Shown here: piece by piece, positions 33,407 through 42,182 of the stretch
Layout of the letters: the number at the start of each line of letters is the position of its first letter
Position numbering within the stretch: the first letter of the stretch is position 1
Source: CBDCVA01 sp965222935 [NCBI: Candidatus Latescibacterota bacterium]
GTDB lineage: Bacteria > Latescibacterota > CBDCVA01
Assembly: GCA_965222935.1 (NCBI GenBank)
Contig: CBDCVA010000002.1
Location: 186,001 to 250,000 of the forward strand
DNA: 64,000 nucleotides
Direction: 5' to 3'
The notes under the pieces: model-generated
Told to the model about the DNA's origin: nothing
The model's database searches: none
Seen by the model: the letters and a program-made list of their open reading frames with translations, nothing else
Translations under genes and position numbers: made by a program

Positions 33407-35962
33407 ATGCGTCGTATTGCACCCTGGAAGCCCATCCTTATCGGATTGGTGCTCATCGCCTCGGTCTGGTCACTGCTGCCGACCATCCGCTACTACGCGC
33501 TTTCACCCGACGACCGGTCCGCAATGGACCCGGCGGCGCTCGAACGTCTCCAGGAACGTCTCATCCGGCTCGGCCTCGATCTCAAGGGCGGCATGCACCT
33601 GGTCCTCGAGGTGGACCTATCGGAGGTGCCTCGCGAAGAGCATCGTGATGCCGTCAACGGCGTGCTGGACGTCATCAAGAACCGCGTCGATCAGTTTGGC
33701 GTCTCCGAACCCGTAGTGCAGGAGGAGGGGGAAGACCGGATCATCGTGGAGCTACCAGGCCTGGAGGACATCGGTCGTGCCCGCAAGCTGATCGGTGAAC
33801 GGGCGCAGCTCAAGTTTCAGATGCTCCGCGACTCTGAAGACCTTCGCTCGGTCCTAGATAAGCTTGATCGTGTCTATGCTGAGCGCGGTGACCTCACGCC
33901 CGCACCGCGGACGGGTATCTTCGGCGAGGAGATAGTTGAGGACAGTCTGCGGTACGCGCACCCGTTCACCCAGTACCTGACGGCACTCGGCTCGGACATC
34001 GCCGTCAGCGTCGATGACAAGCCGACCGTGGACCGGATGCTGGGCGATCCCGATGCTCTCAAGGCCATCGGGGGCACCAGCGAGTTCCTCTGGGCGCGGC
34101 GGGCCGAGGGCGAGTTCTACCCTCTGTACTTCATCAAGAGCAGGCCGGAGATGCGGGGCGACGCCGTCGCCGAGGCAAAGATCGAACGAGGCTCGGACTT
34201 CGACCCGCAGACAGCGGGCCAGCCGATTATCAACTTCGCCGTCAAGGACGAGGCCGCACGGTTGTTCAGCCGGGTGACGGGCGACAACGTGGGGAAGCGC
34301 CTGGCGATCGTCCTCGACGATGTCGTCTACTCGGCGCCCGTCATCCAAACCAAGATCCGCGACGGCCGGTCGATCATCACCGGCTCACGCACCACCGAGG
34401 AGGCCAAAGACCTGGCTATCGCCATCCGCACGGGCGCCTTGCCCGCTCCTGTGGACATCATCGAGGAGCGGACCATCGGCCCCTCACTGGGAGCCGATTC
34501 GATCCGTCAGGGCGTGCGCGCAGCGATCGTGGGCGTCGTGATCGTCACGCTCGTCATGGTCGCTTACTACAGGCTTTGCGGCCTCGTGGCCAACCTGGCA
34601 CTCGTGCTTAACCTCACCTTCGTTATGGCGATTATGGGGGGCCTAGGCTTCACGTTGACCCTGCCGGGCATCGCGGGCATCATCCTGACCATCGGCATGG
34701 CCGTGGACGCCAACGTGCTGATCTTCGAACGTATCCGCGAGGAACTGCGCGGCGGCAAGACGATCCGCGCCGCCATCGACTCGGGCTTCTCTCGCGCCAT
34801 CGGCACGATCCTCGACGCTAACGTCACGACCGTCATCGCCGCGATCGTCCTTTACCAGTTCGGCACCGGGCCCATCAAGGGCTTCGCCGTCACTCTTTTC
34901 TGGGGCATCGTTTCGAGCTTTTTCACGGCAGTCTTCATCACGCGCCTGATTCTCGATGTGATGACGCTCAAGCCCAACGTACACACCCTTTCGATCGGCC
35001 AGAGCGGTCTGTTCATCGGCGCGGGCTTCCCGTTCATCAATTGGCGCAGGCCCGCCATCGTCATCTCGTCGGCGGTCATCTTAGTGGGACTGGTTTTTGT
35101 GGGCGCCCGAGGCCTCAACTACAGCATCGATTTCGTCGGCGGCACGCTCATCGAGTACCGCTTCGACCCGCCCGTCACTGTAGGCGACGTGCGCCAGGCG
35201 CTCTCCAGTGTGCCCGTGGACGGCGGCACGATGGATCTCTCCGGCAGCGAGATCAAGCGGATCGGCGCAGGTGGGGGAGGCATCCTTGTGCGCGTCGGGG
35301 ACGTCGGACACGGGAGCACCACATCCGATGCCATCAGCGCCCAACTCAAAGAGGCTTTCACATCCCACATACCGGTCCCCGAACGCGACTGGGTGTTGCG
35401 CCTGGAGAAGGTTGGGCCCAAGATCGGCAGTGAGTTGAAGGCGGACGCCTTCAAGGCCATCATTGTCTCGCTCCTGGCGATCATCCTCTATGTCTGGTGG
35501 CGCTTCCTGCGCGTGGAGTTCGGCCTGGCTGCTGTCGCAGCGCTTTTCCACGATGTGCTCATCACCGTTGGCGTCTTCGCGGTTCTGTACCACGAGGTCT
35601 CGCTGGCCGTTGTGGCGGCGCTACTCACGATCGTCGGTTACTCGCTCAACGACACTATCGTCGTCTTCGACCGCATCCGCGAGAACCAGCGCACCATGCG
35701 ACGCGAGCCCTACAATTCGATCCTCAACCACAGCATCAATGAGTGCCTGTCGCGTACGGCCATCACCTCGCTCACCACGCTCATCGTCGTCGTTGCACTG
35801 CTCACTTTCGGCGGTGACGTCATCCGCACCTTCGCCCTGGCGCTGCTCATCGGCGTGTTCGTCGGAACCTATTCGTCGATCTTCATCGCGAGCCCCCTCG
35901 TTTACCTCTGGTACCGGCGCGCCGAGGCCCGTCAGCGCATTCGTCAAGCCGCGCGGGCCTGA
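33407..35962 (+). CDS. secDF: Protein translocase subunit SecDF (fused)
   Basis: 851 aa: SecD and SecF joined in one chain. The N-terminal helix is followed by LGLDLKGGMHLVLEVD (SecD D1), the large periplasmic domain (about 60-350), GPSLGADSI and the SecD membrane block with GMAVDANVLIFERIREEL. A second half starts near residue 530 with the SecF helix, LNYSIDFVGGTLIEYRF and GYSLNDTIVVFDRIRENQ. The protein uses proton flow to pull secreted proteins through SecYEG. Fusion is usual in Bacillota and Bacteroidota; most proteobacteria have two genes. yajC is not adjacent. Confidence 0.95.
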   Translation: MRRIAPWKPILIGLVLIASVWSLLPTIRYYALSPDDRSAMDPAALERLQERLIRLGLDLKGGMHLVLEVDLSEVPREEHRDAVNGVLDVIKNRVDQFGVSEPVVQEEGEDRIIVELPGLEDIGRARKLIGERAQLKFQMLRDSEDLRSVLDKLDRVYAERGDLTPAPRTGIFGEEIVEDSLRYAHPFTQYLTALGSDIAVSVDDKPTVDRMLGDPDALKAIGGTSEFLWARRAEGEFYPLYFIKSRPEMRGDAVAEAKIERGSDFDPQTAGQPIINFAVKDEAARLFSRVTGDNVGKRLAIVLDDVVYSAPVIQTKIRDGRSIITGSRTTEEAKDLAIAIRTGALPAPVDIIEERTIGPSLGADSIRQGVRAAIVGVVIVTLVMVAYYRLCGLVANLALVLNLTFVMAIMGGLGFTLTLPGIAGIILTIGMAVDANVLIFERIREELRGGKTIRAAIDSGFSRAIGTILDANVTTVIAAIVLYQFGTGPIKGFAVTLFWGIVSSFFTAVFITRLILDVMTLKPNVHTLSIGQSGLFIGAGFPFINWRRPAIVISSAVILVGLVFVGARGLNYSIDFVGGTLIEYRFDPPVTVGDVRQALSSVPVDGGTMDLSGSEIKRIGAGGGGILVRVGDVGHGSTTSDAISAQLKEAFTSHIPVPERDWVLRLEKVGPKIGSELKADAFKAIIVSLLAIILYVWWRFLRVEFGLAAVAALFHDVLITVGVFAVLYHEVSLAVVAALLTIVGYSLNDTIVVFDRIRENQRTMRREPYNSILNHSINECLSRTAITSLTTLIVVVALLTFGGDVIRTFALALLIGVFVGTYSSIFIASPLVYLWYRRAEARQRIRQAARA

Positions 35963-36009
35963 CGCACGCTTCCTACGTTCGTAGAGAGACCACGGGCGGA
36001 CGCCGTCGC

Positions 36010-38109
36010 CTAGAATTCGAGTTGGCGAGCGGAGCGGGGGGCCTCGGTCTGGTCTCGTCTCGCCTGCGGTCGGCCCGGACCGTGCAGGGGGCAGGTAACG
36101 GTCGGCTCGGTGCCGGATCTGAAGAGCTCCTCGACGCGATTGGGGCAGTACAGGGAGGCAACCTCGCCCGATTCGCGGCAGACCTCTAGCGTCGTGACGT
36201 CGGCTGGCGGGGGCGGGAAGTCAAGGATGGGCAAGTGCAGCGCTTGGTGGACCTCACGCATGAACTGCGCCCACACCGGCAGCGCGACGGCCGAGGCCGA
36301 GGATGTGTGGCCGCCCAGGGGGACCTTCTCATCGAAGCCGATCCAGACGCCCGCGACGATCTGCGGTGTGAAACCGATGAACCACGCGTCGGTGAAGTTG
36401 TCCGTGGTGCCCGTCTTGCCACCCGCAGGACGCTCGAACCCATACCACAGTCGCGCACCGCGGCCCGTCCCCTCCTTCATCACCGAGTGCAGCATATCCG
36501 TCATGATCGCCGCCGTGGGAGCTTCGAGCACTTCGGACCGCCTTCCGCCGTCACGCTCGAAGAGCACCTTGTCTGCACGATCCACCACCCGGAGCATCGT
36601 GATAGGCTCGACGCGCACACCGTAAGTAGGGAAAGTGGTGTAGGCGGCGACCAGCTCCCACAGCGTCACCTCCGAGGTGCCGATCGCCAGGGAGTAAACC
36701 GGCAGGATGGGCGAGCGGATGCCCATCTTGCGGGCAGTCTTGACGACCGCCTGAGGTCCCAATTTCAGCAGAAGGCGGATGGTCACGAGGTTGCGCGAGA
36801 GCTTCAGACCCTCGCGCAGGGTCACTTCACCCTGAAATTTCTTGTCGAAGTTCTCCGGTTGCCACATCGTCCCATCTTCCATTGGCACGGTCACCGGAGC
36901 GTCCAGGAGCCGGTCGGTCGCGCGCCAGCCGCGCTGGATGGCCGTAGTGTAAACGAAGGGTTTGAAGGCGCTGCCCGGCTGGCGTCGAGCCTGGGTCGTG
37001 CGATTGAACTTGCTCTCGGTGAAATCCCGTCCGCCCACCATCGCTAAGACGTGTCCCGTCTCGATGTCCACCGCCAAAAGCGCCCCCTGGACGGCCGTGG
37101 CTCGCAACGAGTCCTCCAGCGACGGATAGCTTCTTCGTCGCCGCTTACGGCCCTCCGCCGAGCCGTCGAAGCGTTTCTGACGCTCGGCGACCTGATGCAG
37201 CAGCGCCTCCTCGGCCAGCTGCTGTGCGCGGACGTCCAGCGTCGTTTTGACGCGTAGGCCGGTGTCGTAGATTGCGCGGGGGCCGAAGCGCTCTTCCAGT
37301 TGGCGTCGGATGTGCTCGGTGAAATGAGGAGCAATGCCGAGGTCAGGCGGCCGCGTGCGCAGAGCCGGAGGCTTCGCCTTGGCCTCCGCCGCTCCGTCGG
37401 ATGAAAGCCTTCCAGTAGCGACCAGTGCATCGAGCACCTCGTCGCGCCTACGACGCGCCCGATCGGGATTGCGAAAAGGTGAATAGGTGGTAGGAGCCTT
37501 GAGAAGGCCGGTCAGTAGGGCGCACTCGTCGAGGGTCAGGTCGGGCGTGCTCACACCGAAGTAGTAGTTGGCGGCCGCCTCGAGGCCGTAAGTACCGTGG
37601 CCGAAGTAGACCCGGTTCAGGTACATCGCTATGATCTCGTGTTTGGAGTAAGTTCGCTCGATCCGAACCGCCGTGAGGGCTTCCTTGATCTTGCGCGTGA
37701 GCGTCACCTCCAGGGTCAGGAAGATGTTCCGCGCGAGTTGCTGCGTGATGGTGCTCGCACCCTGCGCTATACGTCGTTCGCGGACGTTCACCAGCAGCGC
37801 CCGCGCTATGCCCGCCGCGTCCACGCCCCAGTGCGACCAGAACTTCCGGTCCTCCACCGCGATCACCGCGTCGATCATCTCCTGCGGGATGAGGTCGACG
37901 GGCACCACTTTGCGGCGCTCCTCGGCGAATTCCTTCAAAATCTGGCCGTCGCGCGCATATATTACGGTCGTCTGCTTGACAGGTATCATCTCCAGCTCAG
38001 CTAGGGACGGCAGATTGCGGCTGAAGACCACCACTAGCGCTATCAGGCCGACGAGTGCGGCAACCAGCGAGAGGAAGCAGTAGACGACGATGCGGCTGAT
38101 TAGACCCAT
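36010..38109 (-). CDS. Penicillin-binding protein 1A (bifunctional transglycosylase/transpeptidase)
   Basis: 699 aa class A PBP. An N-terminal signal anchor (about 7-29) is followed by the GT51 domain with VEDRKFWSHWGVD (catalytic Glu86) and GASTITQQLARN, then the transpeptidase domain with Ser380 in SAFK, SRN at 438-440 and KTGTT at 565-569. It polymerises and cross-links peptidoglycan. After the KTG box the C-terminus ends in a Pro-rich part with two cysteines (CRESGEVASLYC). It is convergent with secDF and divergent from tyrS. Confidence 0.95.
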   Translation of the reverse strand: MGLISRIVVYCFLSLVAALVGLIALVVVFSRNLPSLAELEMIPVKQTTVIYARDGQILKEFAEERRKVVPVDLIPQEMIDAVIAVEDRKFWSHWGVDAAGIARALLVNVRERRIAQGASTITQQLARNIFLTLEVTLTRKIKEALTAVRIERTYSKHEIIAMYLNRVYFGHGTYGLEAAANYYFGVSTPDLTLDECALLTGLLKAPTTYSPFRNPDRARRRRDEVLDALVATGRLSSDGAAEAKAKPPALRTRPPDLGIAPHFTEHIRRQLEERFGPRAIYDTGLRVKTTLDVRAQQLAEEALLHQVAERQKRFDGSAEGRKRRRRSYPSLEDSLRATAVQGALLAVDIETGHVLAMVGGRDFTESKFNRTTQARRQPGSAFKPFVYTTAIQRGWRATDRLLDAPVTVPMEDGTMWQPENFDKKFQGEVTLREGLKLSRNLVTIRLLLKLGPQAVVKTARKMGIRSPILPVYSLAIGTSEVTLWELVAAYTTFPTYGVRVEPITMLRVVDRADKVLFERDGGRRSEVLEAPTAAIMTDMLHSVMKEGTGRGARLWYGFERPAGGKTGTTDNFTDAWFIGFTPQIVAGVWIGFDEKVPLGGHTSSASAVALPVWAQFMREVHQALHLPILDFPPPPADVTTLEVCRESGEVASLYCPNRVEELFRSGTEPTVTCPLHGPGRPQARRDQTEAPRSARQLEF

Positions 38110-38280
38110 GATCCCGGCGAAGGCTCAAGACAAGGTGATGGCTCACCCGCGGCGGTGTGCATCCCTCGGACGCACCCCTTTTCTCATGCCCCGGCTCCGC
38201 GGAGGTTCCTCGAATTGTCAACGTCGGTCGGGCATAGCCACCGGCGTCGTCGAGCGAACGTCAGGGGCACAGGACACCCC

Positions 38281-39501
38281 ATGAAGCTCACTCCCCGCGA
38301 ACAACTCGAGGTCCTCCGACACGGCGCGATAGAGATCGTGAGTGAGGCGGCGCTCCTGGATAAGCTGGCCCGCTCGAACGAGACCGGGAAACCGCTCGTC
38401 GTCAAGCTTGGGGCCGATCCCACCGTGCCCGACATCCACCTGGGCCATACCGTCGTTTTACGCAAGCTGCGTGATTTCCAGGATTTAGACCACGATGTCG
38501 TCTTCCTCATCGGTGACTTCACCGCCATGATCGGCGACCCCAGCGGTGTGTCCAAAACGCGACCCCCCTTGAGCCGCGACAAGACCCGCGAGAATGCCCG
38601 CACCTATGCGGACCAGTGCGCGAAAATCCTCGACCCGAAGCGCACGCGCATCGCCTACAACAGTGAATGGTGCGCAGCGCTGACGTCCGAAGAAATCATC
38701 CAGCTCATGAGTCGCTATACCGTGGCGCGTCTTCTGGAGCGGGATGACTTCCAGCAGCGCCTACAGTCCGGCGCGCCGATCAGCGTCCACGAGCTCCTCT
38801 ACGTCTTCCTGCAGGCGTACGACTCCGTGGCCCTGCGCGCCGATATTGAGTTGGGCGGCTCCGATCAGCGCTTCAACCTGCTTGCCGCGCGCGACATCCA
38901 GCGCGCCTACGGTCAGGAGCCCCAGGTCGCCGTCATCATGCCGCTCATCGTCGGCACCGACGGCGTCCAGAAGATGAGCAAGAGCCTGGGCAACACGATC
39001 AGCGTCACGGACCCTCCCGATGAGATCTTCGGCCGCACGATGTCGGTGCCTGACGCAGCCCTGGCCGAGTACTACGAGGTGGCCAGCACGTTCCCCCCCG
39101 AAGAGATCGCCCGCGCCCGAACGGCCCTCGAAGCGGGGACAGAGAACCCTGCGGTACTCAAACGGAAGCTCGCGCGCCATTTCATCGAGCGTTTCTGGGA
39201 CACCGAAGCCGGGCTCGCTGCCGAGGCGGCCTTCGACCGGGTGCACGTGGACCACCAGGCGCCCGAGGACATGCCGGTGGTCACCCAAAGGCGAGGGGAC
39301 AGCCCTCGCTGGATCGTGGACCTCCTGCGCGACGCCGATCTCGTCAACTCGGGTGGCGAGGCGCGGCGGCTCATCACCCAGCGGGGCGTCGCCGTGGACG
39401 GACAGGTCATCACCGATCCCAACGCTCAGATCCCTCTGGAAGACAATCTGATCCTCCGCGTGGGCAAGCGGCGCTTCGCGCGCGTTAAGCTGGAGAGCTA
39501 G
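38281..39501 (+). CDS. tyrS: Tyrosyl-tRNA synthetase
   Basis: 406 aa, TyrZ/TyrS long branch of class Ic. The HIGH motif is HLGH (53-56) after VKLGADPTVPDI, KMSKS is exact (QKMSKSLGNTISV), and an S4 RNA-binding domain ends the protein (NSGGEARRLITQRGVAVDG). ATG 38281 is preferred, with AGGA six bases upstream. It marks the left edge of the cassette island: the next gene is on the opposite strand and belongs to accessory sequence. Confidence 0.96.
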   Translation: MKLTPREQLEVLRHGAIEIVSEAALLDKLARSNETGKPLVVKLGADPTVPDIHLGHTVVLRKLRDFQDLDHDVVFLIGDFTAMIGDPSGVSKTRPPLSRDKTRENARTYADQCAKILDPKRTRIAYNSEWCAALTSEEIIQLMSRYTVARLLERDDFQQRLQSGAPISVHELLYVFLQAYDSVALRADIELGGSDQRFNLLAARDIQRAYGQEPQVAVIMPLIVGTDGVQKMSKSLGNTISVTDPPDEIFGRTMSVPDAALAEYYEVASTFPPEEIARARTALEAGTENPAVLKRKLARHFIERFWDTEAGLAAEAAFDRVHVDHQAPEDMPVVTQRRGDSPRWIVDLLRDADLVNSGGEARRLITQRGVAVDGQVITDPNAQIPLEDNLILRVGKRRFARVKLES

Positions 39502-39550
39502 CGCTCGGGACTAGGGGGCCGCTCCAACGTCAGGGATCACCGCCTGCCAT

Positions 39551-40186
39551 TCAGTTCTGCTTCGCAGACATCGCCGCGAGTCGTTTGAACGCTGTCGGCA
39601 CTGGGCCGTCTCCGAGGCGCCGTCGTATCACCTCGGCACACTCACCCGGGCTCAGCGACGAGGTGTCGACTTCGAGGTCATAGATACCCGGAATGTGCAC
39701 TTCACGTTGAAACCGGTGAACCGGTGCTGGCACAGATGAGTCTGCTGAACCTGCTGCGCCCCACGTGTTTCGTCGTCGTTCCATGATGACTTCGATGGGG
39801 CAGCGAACTCCCACGAACAAGACAGGCAACCCCTTTAGACGCCGGGCACTATCGGCGAGAATCTCCCGGGAGGTTGCGTAGGCGTCATGGTGTCCGACAT
39901 CCACTACGACGTTTAGGCCCAATCGGCTGTGGGCGGCAATGGACTCATACATGGCTGAGTAAAACAAGGTTATGAGAGGCTCTAGGTCCGGACGCTCTCC
40001 TCCGGGACGTAGCCCGATCCCGGGACTATAGCGTTTCGGCGTGACGTGCTCCTTGAACGTATCGACACCCAGGTTCATCCATGGGCCATCGAAAGTTTCC
40101 TGGATCACTGCGACGATGCTCGACTTACCTGATCGCGGGACACCGTTCAGGATGATGATCTGTCCTAGTTCTTTCGGCTGCACCAT
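39551..40186 (-). CDS. Chloramphenicol phosphotransferase-like P-loop kinase
   Basis: 211 aa. The P-loop GVPRSGKSS (from residue 15) follows a hydrophobic strand (QIIILN), and NVVVDVGHH and VGVRCPIEVIMERRR match the CPT/AAA-type small-molecule kinase fold. CPT enzymes inactivate chloramphenicol by phosphorylating its 3-hydroxyl; many cassette-borne relatives have unknown substrates, so resistance is not claimed. ATG 40186 is chosen because the P-loop follows at the normal distance. The gene begins 30 bases after the GTTAGGC core of attC-like site 1, as the next cassette would. Confidence 0.75.
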   Translation of the reverse strand: MVQPKELGQIIILNGVPRSGKSSIVAVIQETFDGPWMNLGVDTFKEHVTPKRYSPGIGLRPGGERPDLEPLITLFYSAMYESIAAHSRLGLNVVVDVGHHDAYATSREILADSARRLKGLPVLFVGVRCPIEVIMERRRNTWGAAGSADSSVPAPVHRFQREVHIPGIYDLEVDTSSLSPGECAEVIRRRLGDGPVPTAFKRLAAMSAKQN

Positions 40187-40215
40187 GGTCTCTCGTGCCT
40201 CATACCGGTACCGCT

Positions 40216-40317
40216 GCCTAACGCTATAGGCTATGGCGCGCTGGCCCGGCACCCTGCACCTGCAGAATGCTCGAATAGGCAAGCGGGGCCTGCGTCGCCT
40301 TCATCCAGTGGTTAGGC
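40216..40317 (-). mobile_element. attC-like recombination site 1 (102 bp)
   Basis: On the plus strand the outer boxes are GCCTAAC (40216-40222) and GTTAGGC (40311-40317), exact complements that fit the attC core RYYYAAC/GTTRRRY. Inside, GGCGCGC (40235-40241) pairs with GCG + CGCC (40292-40294, 40296-40299), leaving one unpaired T at 40295, and GGCCC (40243-40247) pairs with GGGCC (40286-40290). Outer R boxes, an unpaired spacer, inner boxes with an extrahelical base and a loop are the attC architecture. The DinB stop lies 20 bases before it and the CPT start 30 bases after it on the minus strand. Confidence 0.7.
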
Positions 40318-40337
40318 TGTACGAGTAGCCCCCGCCC

Positions 40338-41154
40338 TCACGATCTACCGGAGAAATCACGAAGGATCCGACGGATGTTCTTCGTATGGATCAACTCATG
40401 CCAGACAAGCCTGCGGAGAACCTTGCGGAGAGACCAGCAGTCGTCAGACTCCTCGTGAACCCTCTTGCAATCGGGAGAACGTGCGACCTCACGCAAGAAC
40501 GCGACCGTCTCACCCCGAGTACGCTCGAGCAAATTCTGCCAGTCGCGGCCTAGCGCTGCGTACCAGCCGCGGCTCCCTGGTTTCGGATTTCCAACCGCTG
40601 GTGGATTGGGCCCGAGGTCGTAGCCGATGCCGGGAAGATAGTAACGCGTCTCGCAGATGGCTATATGCGCAAGTACCTCACCGATCGTGCGCCATTGCGC
40701 CCAGGAAGGCATACCTCTCGTATGGCGGGTCCCACGTGAACGCCGCGTCGGGGGCAGAAGCAAGCACCTCTAAGAGATCGGCCCGCGACCACATGAGCAG
40801 TTGAATCGTGCGCTCAATCTGGTCCATTGAAGCCTCTTTCCAGTCGTCCTCGAAGAGGCCCTCGTCCGCCCCAACGAGCCGCTCAGCGACGATAGGTTCC
40901 ACCTGTCCGAAGTCGCAAGCGTCGTCCTTCCGGTCGTGGCGGCCTACGAACTCGCAGTACTCGGCGACGGCCCTCGGGACCTTGGCGAGAGCTTCCACCT
41001 CCGTCGGAGCAAATGCGGCGCAGCCGATAAGGTCGAGAACCCAAACGAGACACTCGTCGGGATCGCCGCCGCGATCGATGTGAACGCGTACCAGCGTTTT
41101 CGCCGTCGCGCTCGCAGAATCGATCACGGCGTCCTCCTCAAGCAAGGCGGGCAT
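40338..41154 (-). pseudogene. DinB-family protein with N-terminal HicB-like part, frameshifted cassette gene
   Basis: ATG 41154 begins six bases after the GTTAGGC core of attC-like site 2. The first frame (about 156 codons) has a HicB-like segment (VWVLDLIGCAAFAPTEVEAL) and the first DinB helix (MDQIERTIQLLMWSRADLLE), then stops at 40678. The rest of the four-helix DinB domain (TIGEVLAHIAICETRYYL, and RRLVWHELIHTKNIRRIL with the metal-site histidine) lies in another frame that ends at 40338. A frameshift at about 40685-40720 separates them. DinB/YfiT-like proteins are metal-dependent thiol transferases or of unknown function and are frequent in cassettes. Confidence 0.7.
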
Positions 41155-41160
41155 CGTGCA

Positions 41161-41220
41161 GCCTAACGGCCCGGGCATCACCTGCGGGCAAAGCGCGGCA
41201 GGTGCATGCCCTTCTGAGCC
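41161..41220 (-). mobile_element. attC-like recombination site 2 (60 bp)
   Basis: Core box GTTAGGC (minus strand; GCCTAAC at 41161-41167 on plus) is intact; the opposite box at 41214-41220 (GGCTCAG on minus) is degenerate, matching 4 of 7 positions. The arms GGGCAT + CACCTGC (41173-41185) pair perfectly with GCAGGTG + ATGCCC (41198-41211), leaving one extrahelical base at 41205. Size and layout resemble short attC sites of about 60 bases. The VOC scrap stops two bases before it and the DinB gene starts six bases after it. Confidence 0.65.
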
Positions 41221-41222
41221 TC

Positions 41223-41315
41223 CTAGAGATGGCGGTAAAACACAAGTCCATTCTGGTCGGGATCATGGATTCCGAATTCCTGCGTGCCCCCAGGCGTATC
41301 ACGGAGCCTGGTCCC
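41223..41315 (-). pseudogene. 3' remnant of a VOC (glyoxalase/bleomycin-resistance-like) gene
   Basis: The last 30 codons read RLRDTPGGTQEFGIHDPDQN followed by GLVFYRHL and TAG, the classic C-terminus of a vicinal-oxygen-chelate protein (REFGIxDPDGN). An in-frame TAA precedes it at 41316-41318, and no further part of the domain is found upstream, so the gene is truncated. Its stop is two bases before attC-like site 2, the position expected for a cassette gene. Confidence 0.65.
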
Positions 41316-41418
41316 TTACTGAGCCAATAAAACGTCGGATCGAATGGCCTTCTTCGGTGCCTACCACGCCAGCAGGGCGTCGTCCCTCTTCATGGCAGAG
41401 TTAGCCAAAAACAATGAC

Positions 41419-42018
41419 CTATCTATTGTTTGCAGAATCCGCGAGGGGATGAAGGTCGATCGGTGTGATCACCCCGTAGAATCCGTACTTGACGCCCGAT
41501 CGATCTCCTTTCCCAGGTGGAAAATAATCTTCGATGAGGGCTAGCAGTCGGCGGGTAAATTCCGCCGCCTGTTCCTTCGATAGTCGTGCGCGATTGTGAC
41601 TCCTTGCCACTACACGCGACGCGCCATATAAGCCCTCGGCGACCTCACGAAACGCCTGATTGAAATCGCTGGACACATCGCTAGGTATAGCCTCAGTATG
41701 AGCGTCATTCGGCGGAGACCTGTCGTGAACACGAATCTTGCCGACCAGAGGCCGACAACGCCGTTTCTGAGGGGCCTCATCCTCGTGTTCCAATAGGGTG
41801 GCGCTGGTTTGGGCGAGCCGCTTCACGTGGTACAGCACGCGGGCGTCGGTGACGCCCAAGGCCCGCGAAATCTCCGCAACCGACTTTCCGTCCCCAAGCG
41901 TCTCGAGAATACGCCAGCGAAGCGGATCCGTCACGACATCCGCGCGTTCATCGTCGATGACCAGTTCGACGTCGCTTAGCGATTCGATTGGGAACGCCAG
42001 TTCTCGCCAGCCGCCCAT
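41419..42018 (-). CDS. ArsR-type winged-helix transcriptional regulator
   Basis: 199 aa. The DNA-binding domain is at about residues 28-72: DPLRWRILETLGDGKSVAEI and SRALGVTDARVLYHVKRL form the helix-turn-helix of the ArsR/HTH_20 type. The C-terminal half is helical with no metal-binding cysteines, so it senses something other than a metal through the usual ArsR thiolates. The upstream region holds two copies of a 17-bp palindrome, which could be its operators (inference). Codon use is less GC-biased than in the nuo genes, in line with acquisition as part of the island. Confidence 0.78.
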   Translation of the reverse strand: MGGWRELAFPIESLSDVELVIDDERADVVTDPLRWRILETLGDGKSVAEISRALGVTDARVLYHVKRLAQTSATLLEHEDEAPQKRRCRPLVGKIRVHDRSPPNDAHTEAIPSDVSSDFNQAFREVAEGLYGASRVVARSHNRARLSKEQAAEFTRRLLALIEDYFPPGKGDRSGVKYGFYGVITPIDLHPLADSANNR

Positions 42019-42104
42019 TCAACTCTCCCGATGTAAAATCGAGACGGCCCCATGCTACGCTCTCCCAGCAATTTCATCCGTCGGAAATATCCGCCCAACA
42101 GTGA

Positions 42105-42121
42105 TTTTACAGTCTGTATGA
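42105..42121. promoter_or_regulatory. Palindromic operator-like site, copy 1
   Basis: TTTTACAGTCTGTATGA contains the perfect 11-base palindrome TACAGTCTGTA (42108-42118). It lies 87 bases upstream of the HTH regulator start and matches copy 2 at 15 of 17 positions. On the minus strand it overlaps a TAAAAT that could be a -10 element. Confidence 0.45.
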
Positions 42122-42182
42122 ACCGGCAGGGGCAGACTGATCTCCTCTGTATAGGCCGTGTCTGTCTTTCATGGTTCAGCAG

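Noticed and set aside
39502-39550. Third attC site after the CPT-like gene
   Set aside because: GTTGGAG near 39525 resembles a core box but lacks the final pyrimidine, and no partner box or inverted arms are seen.
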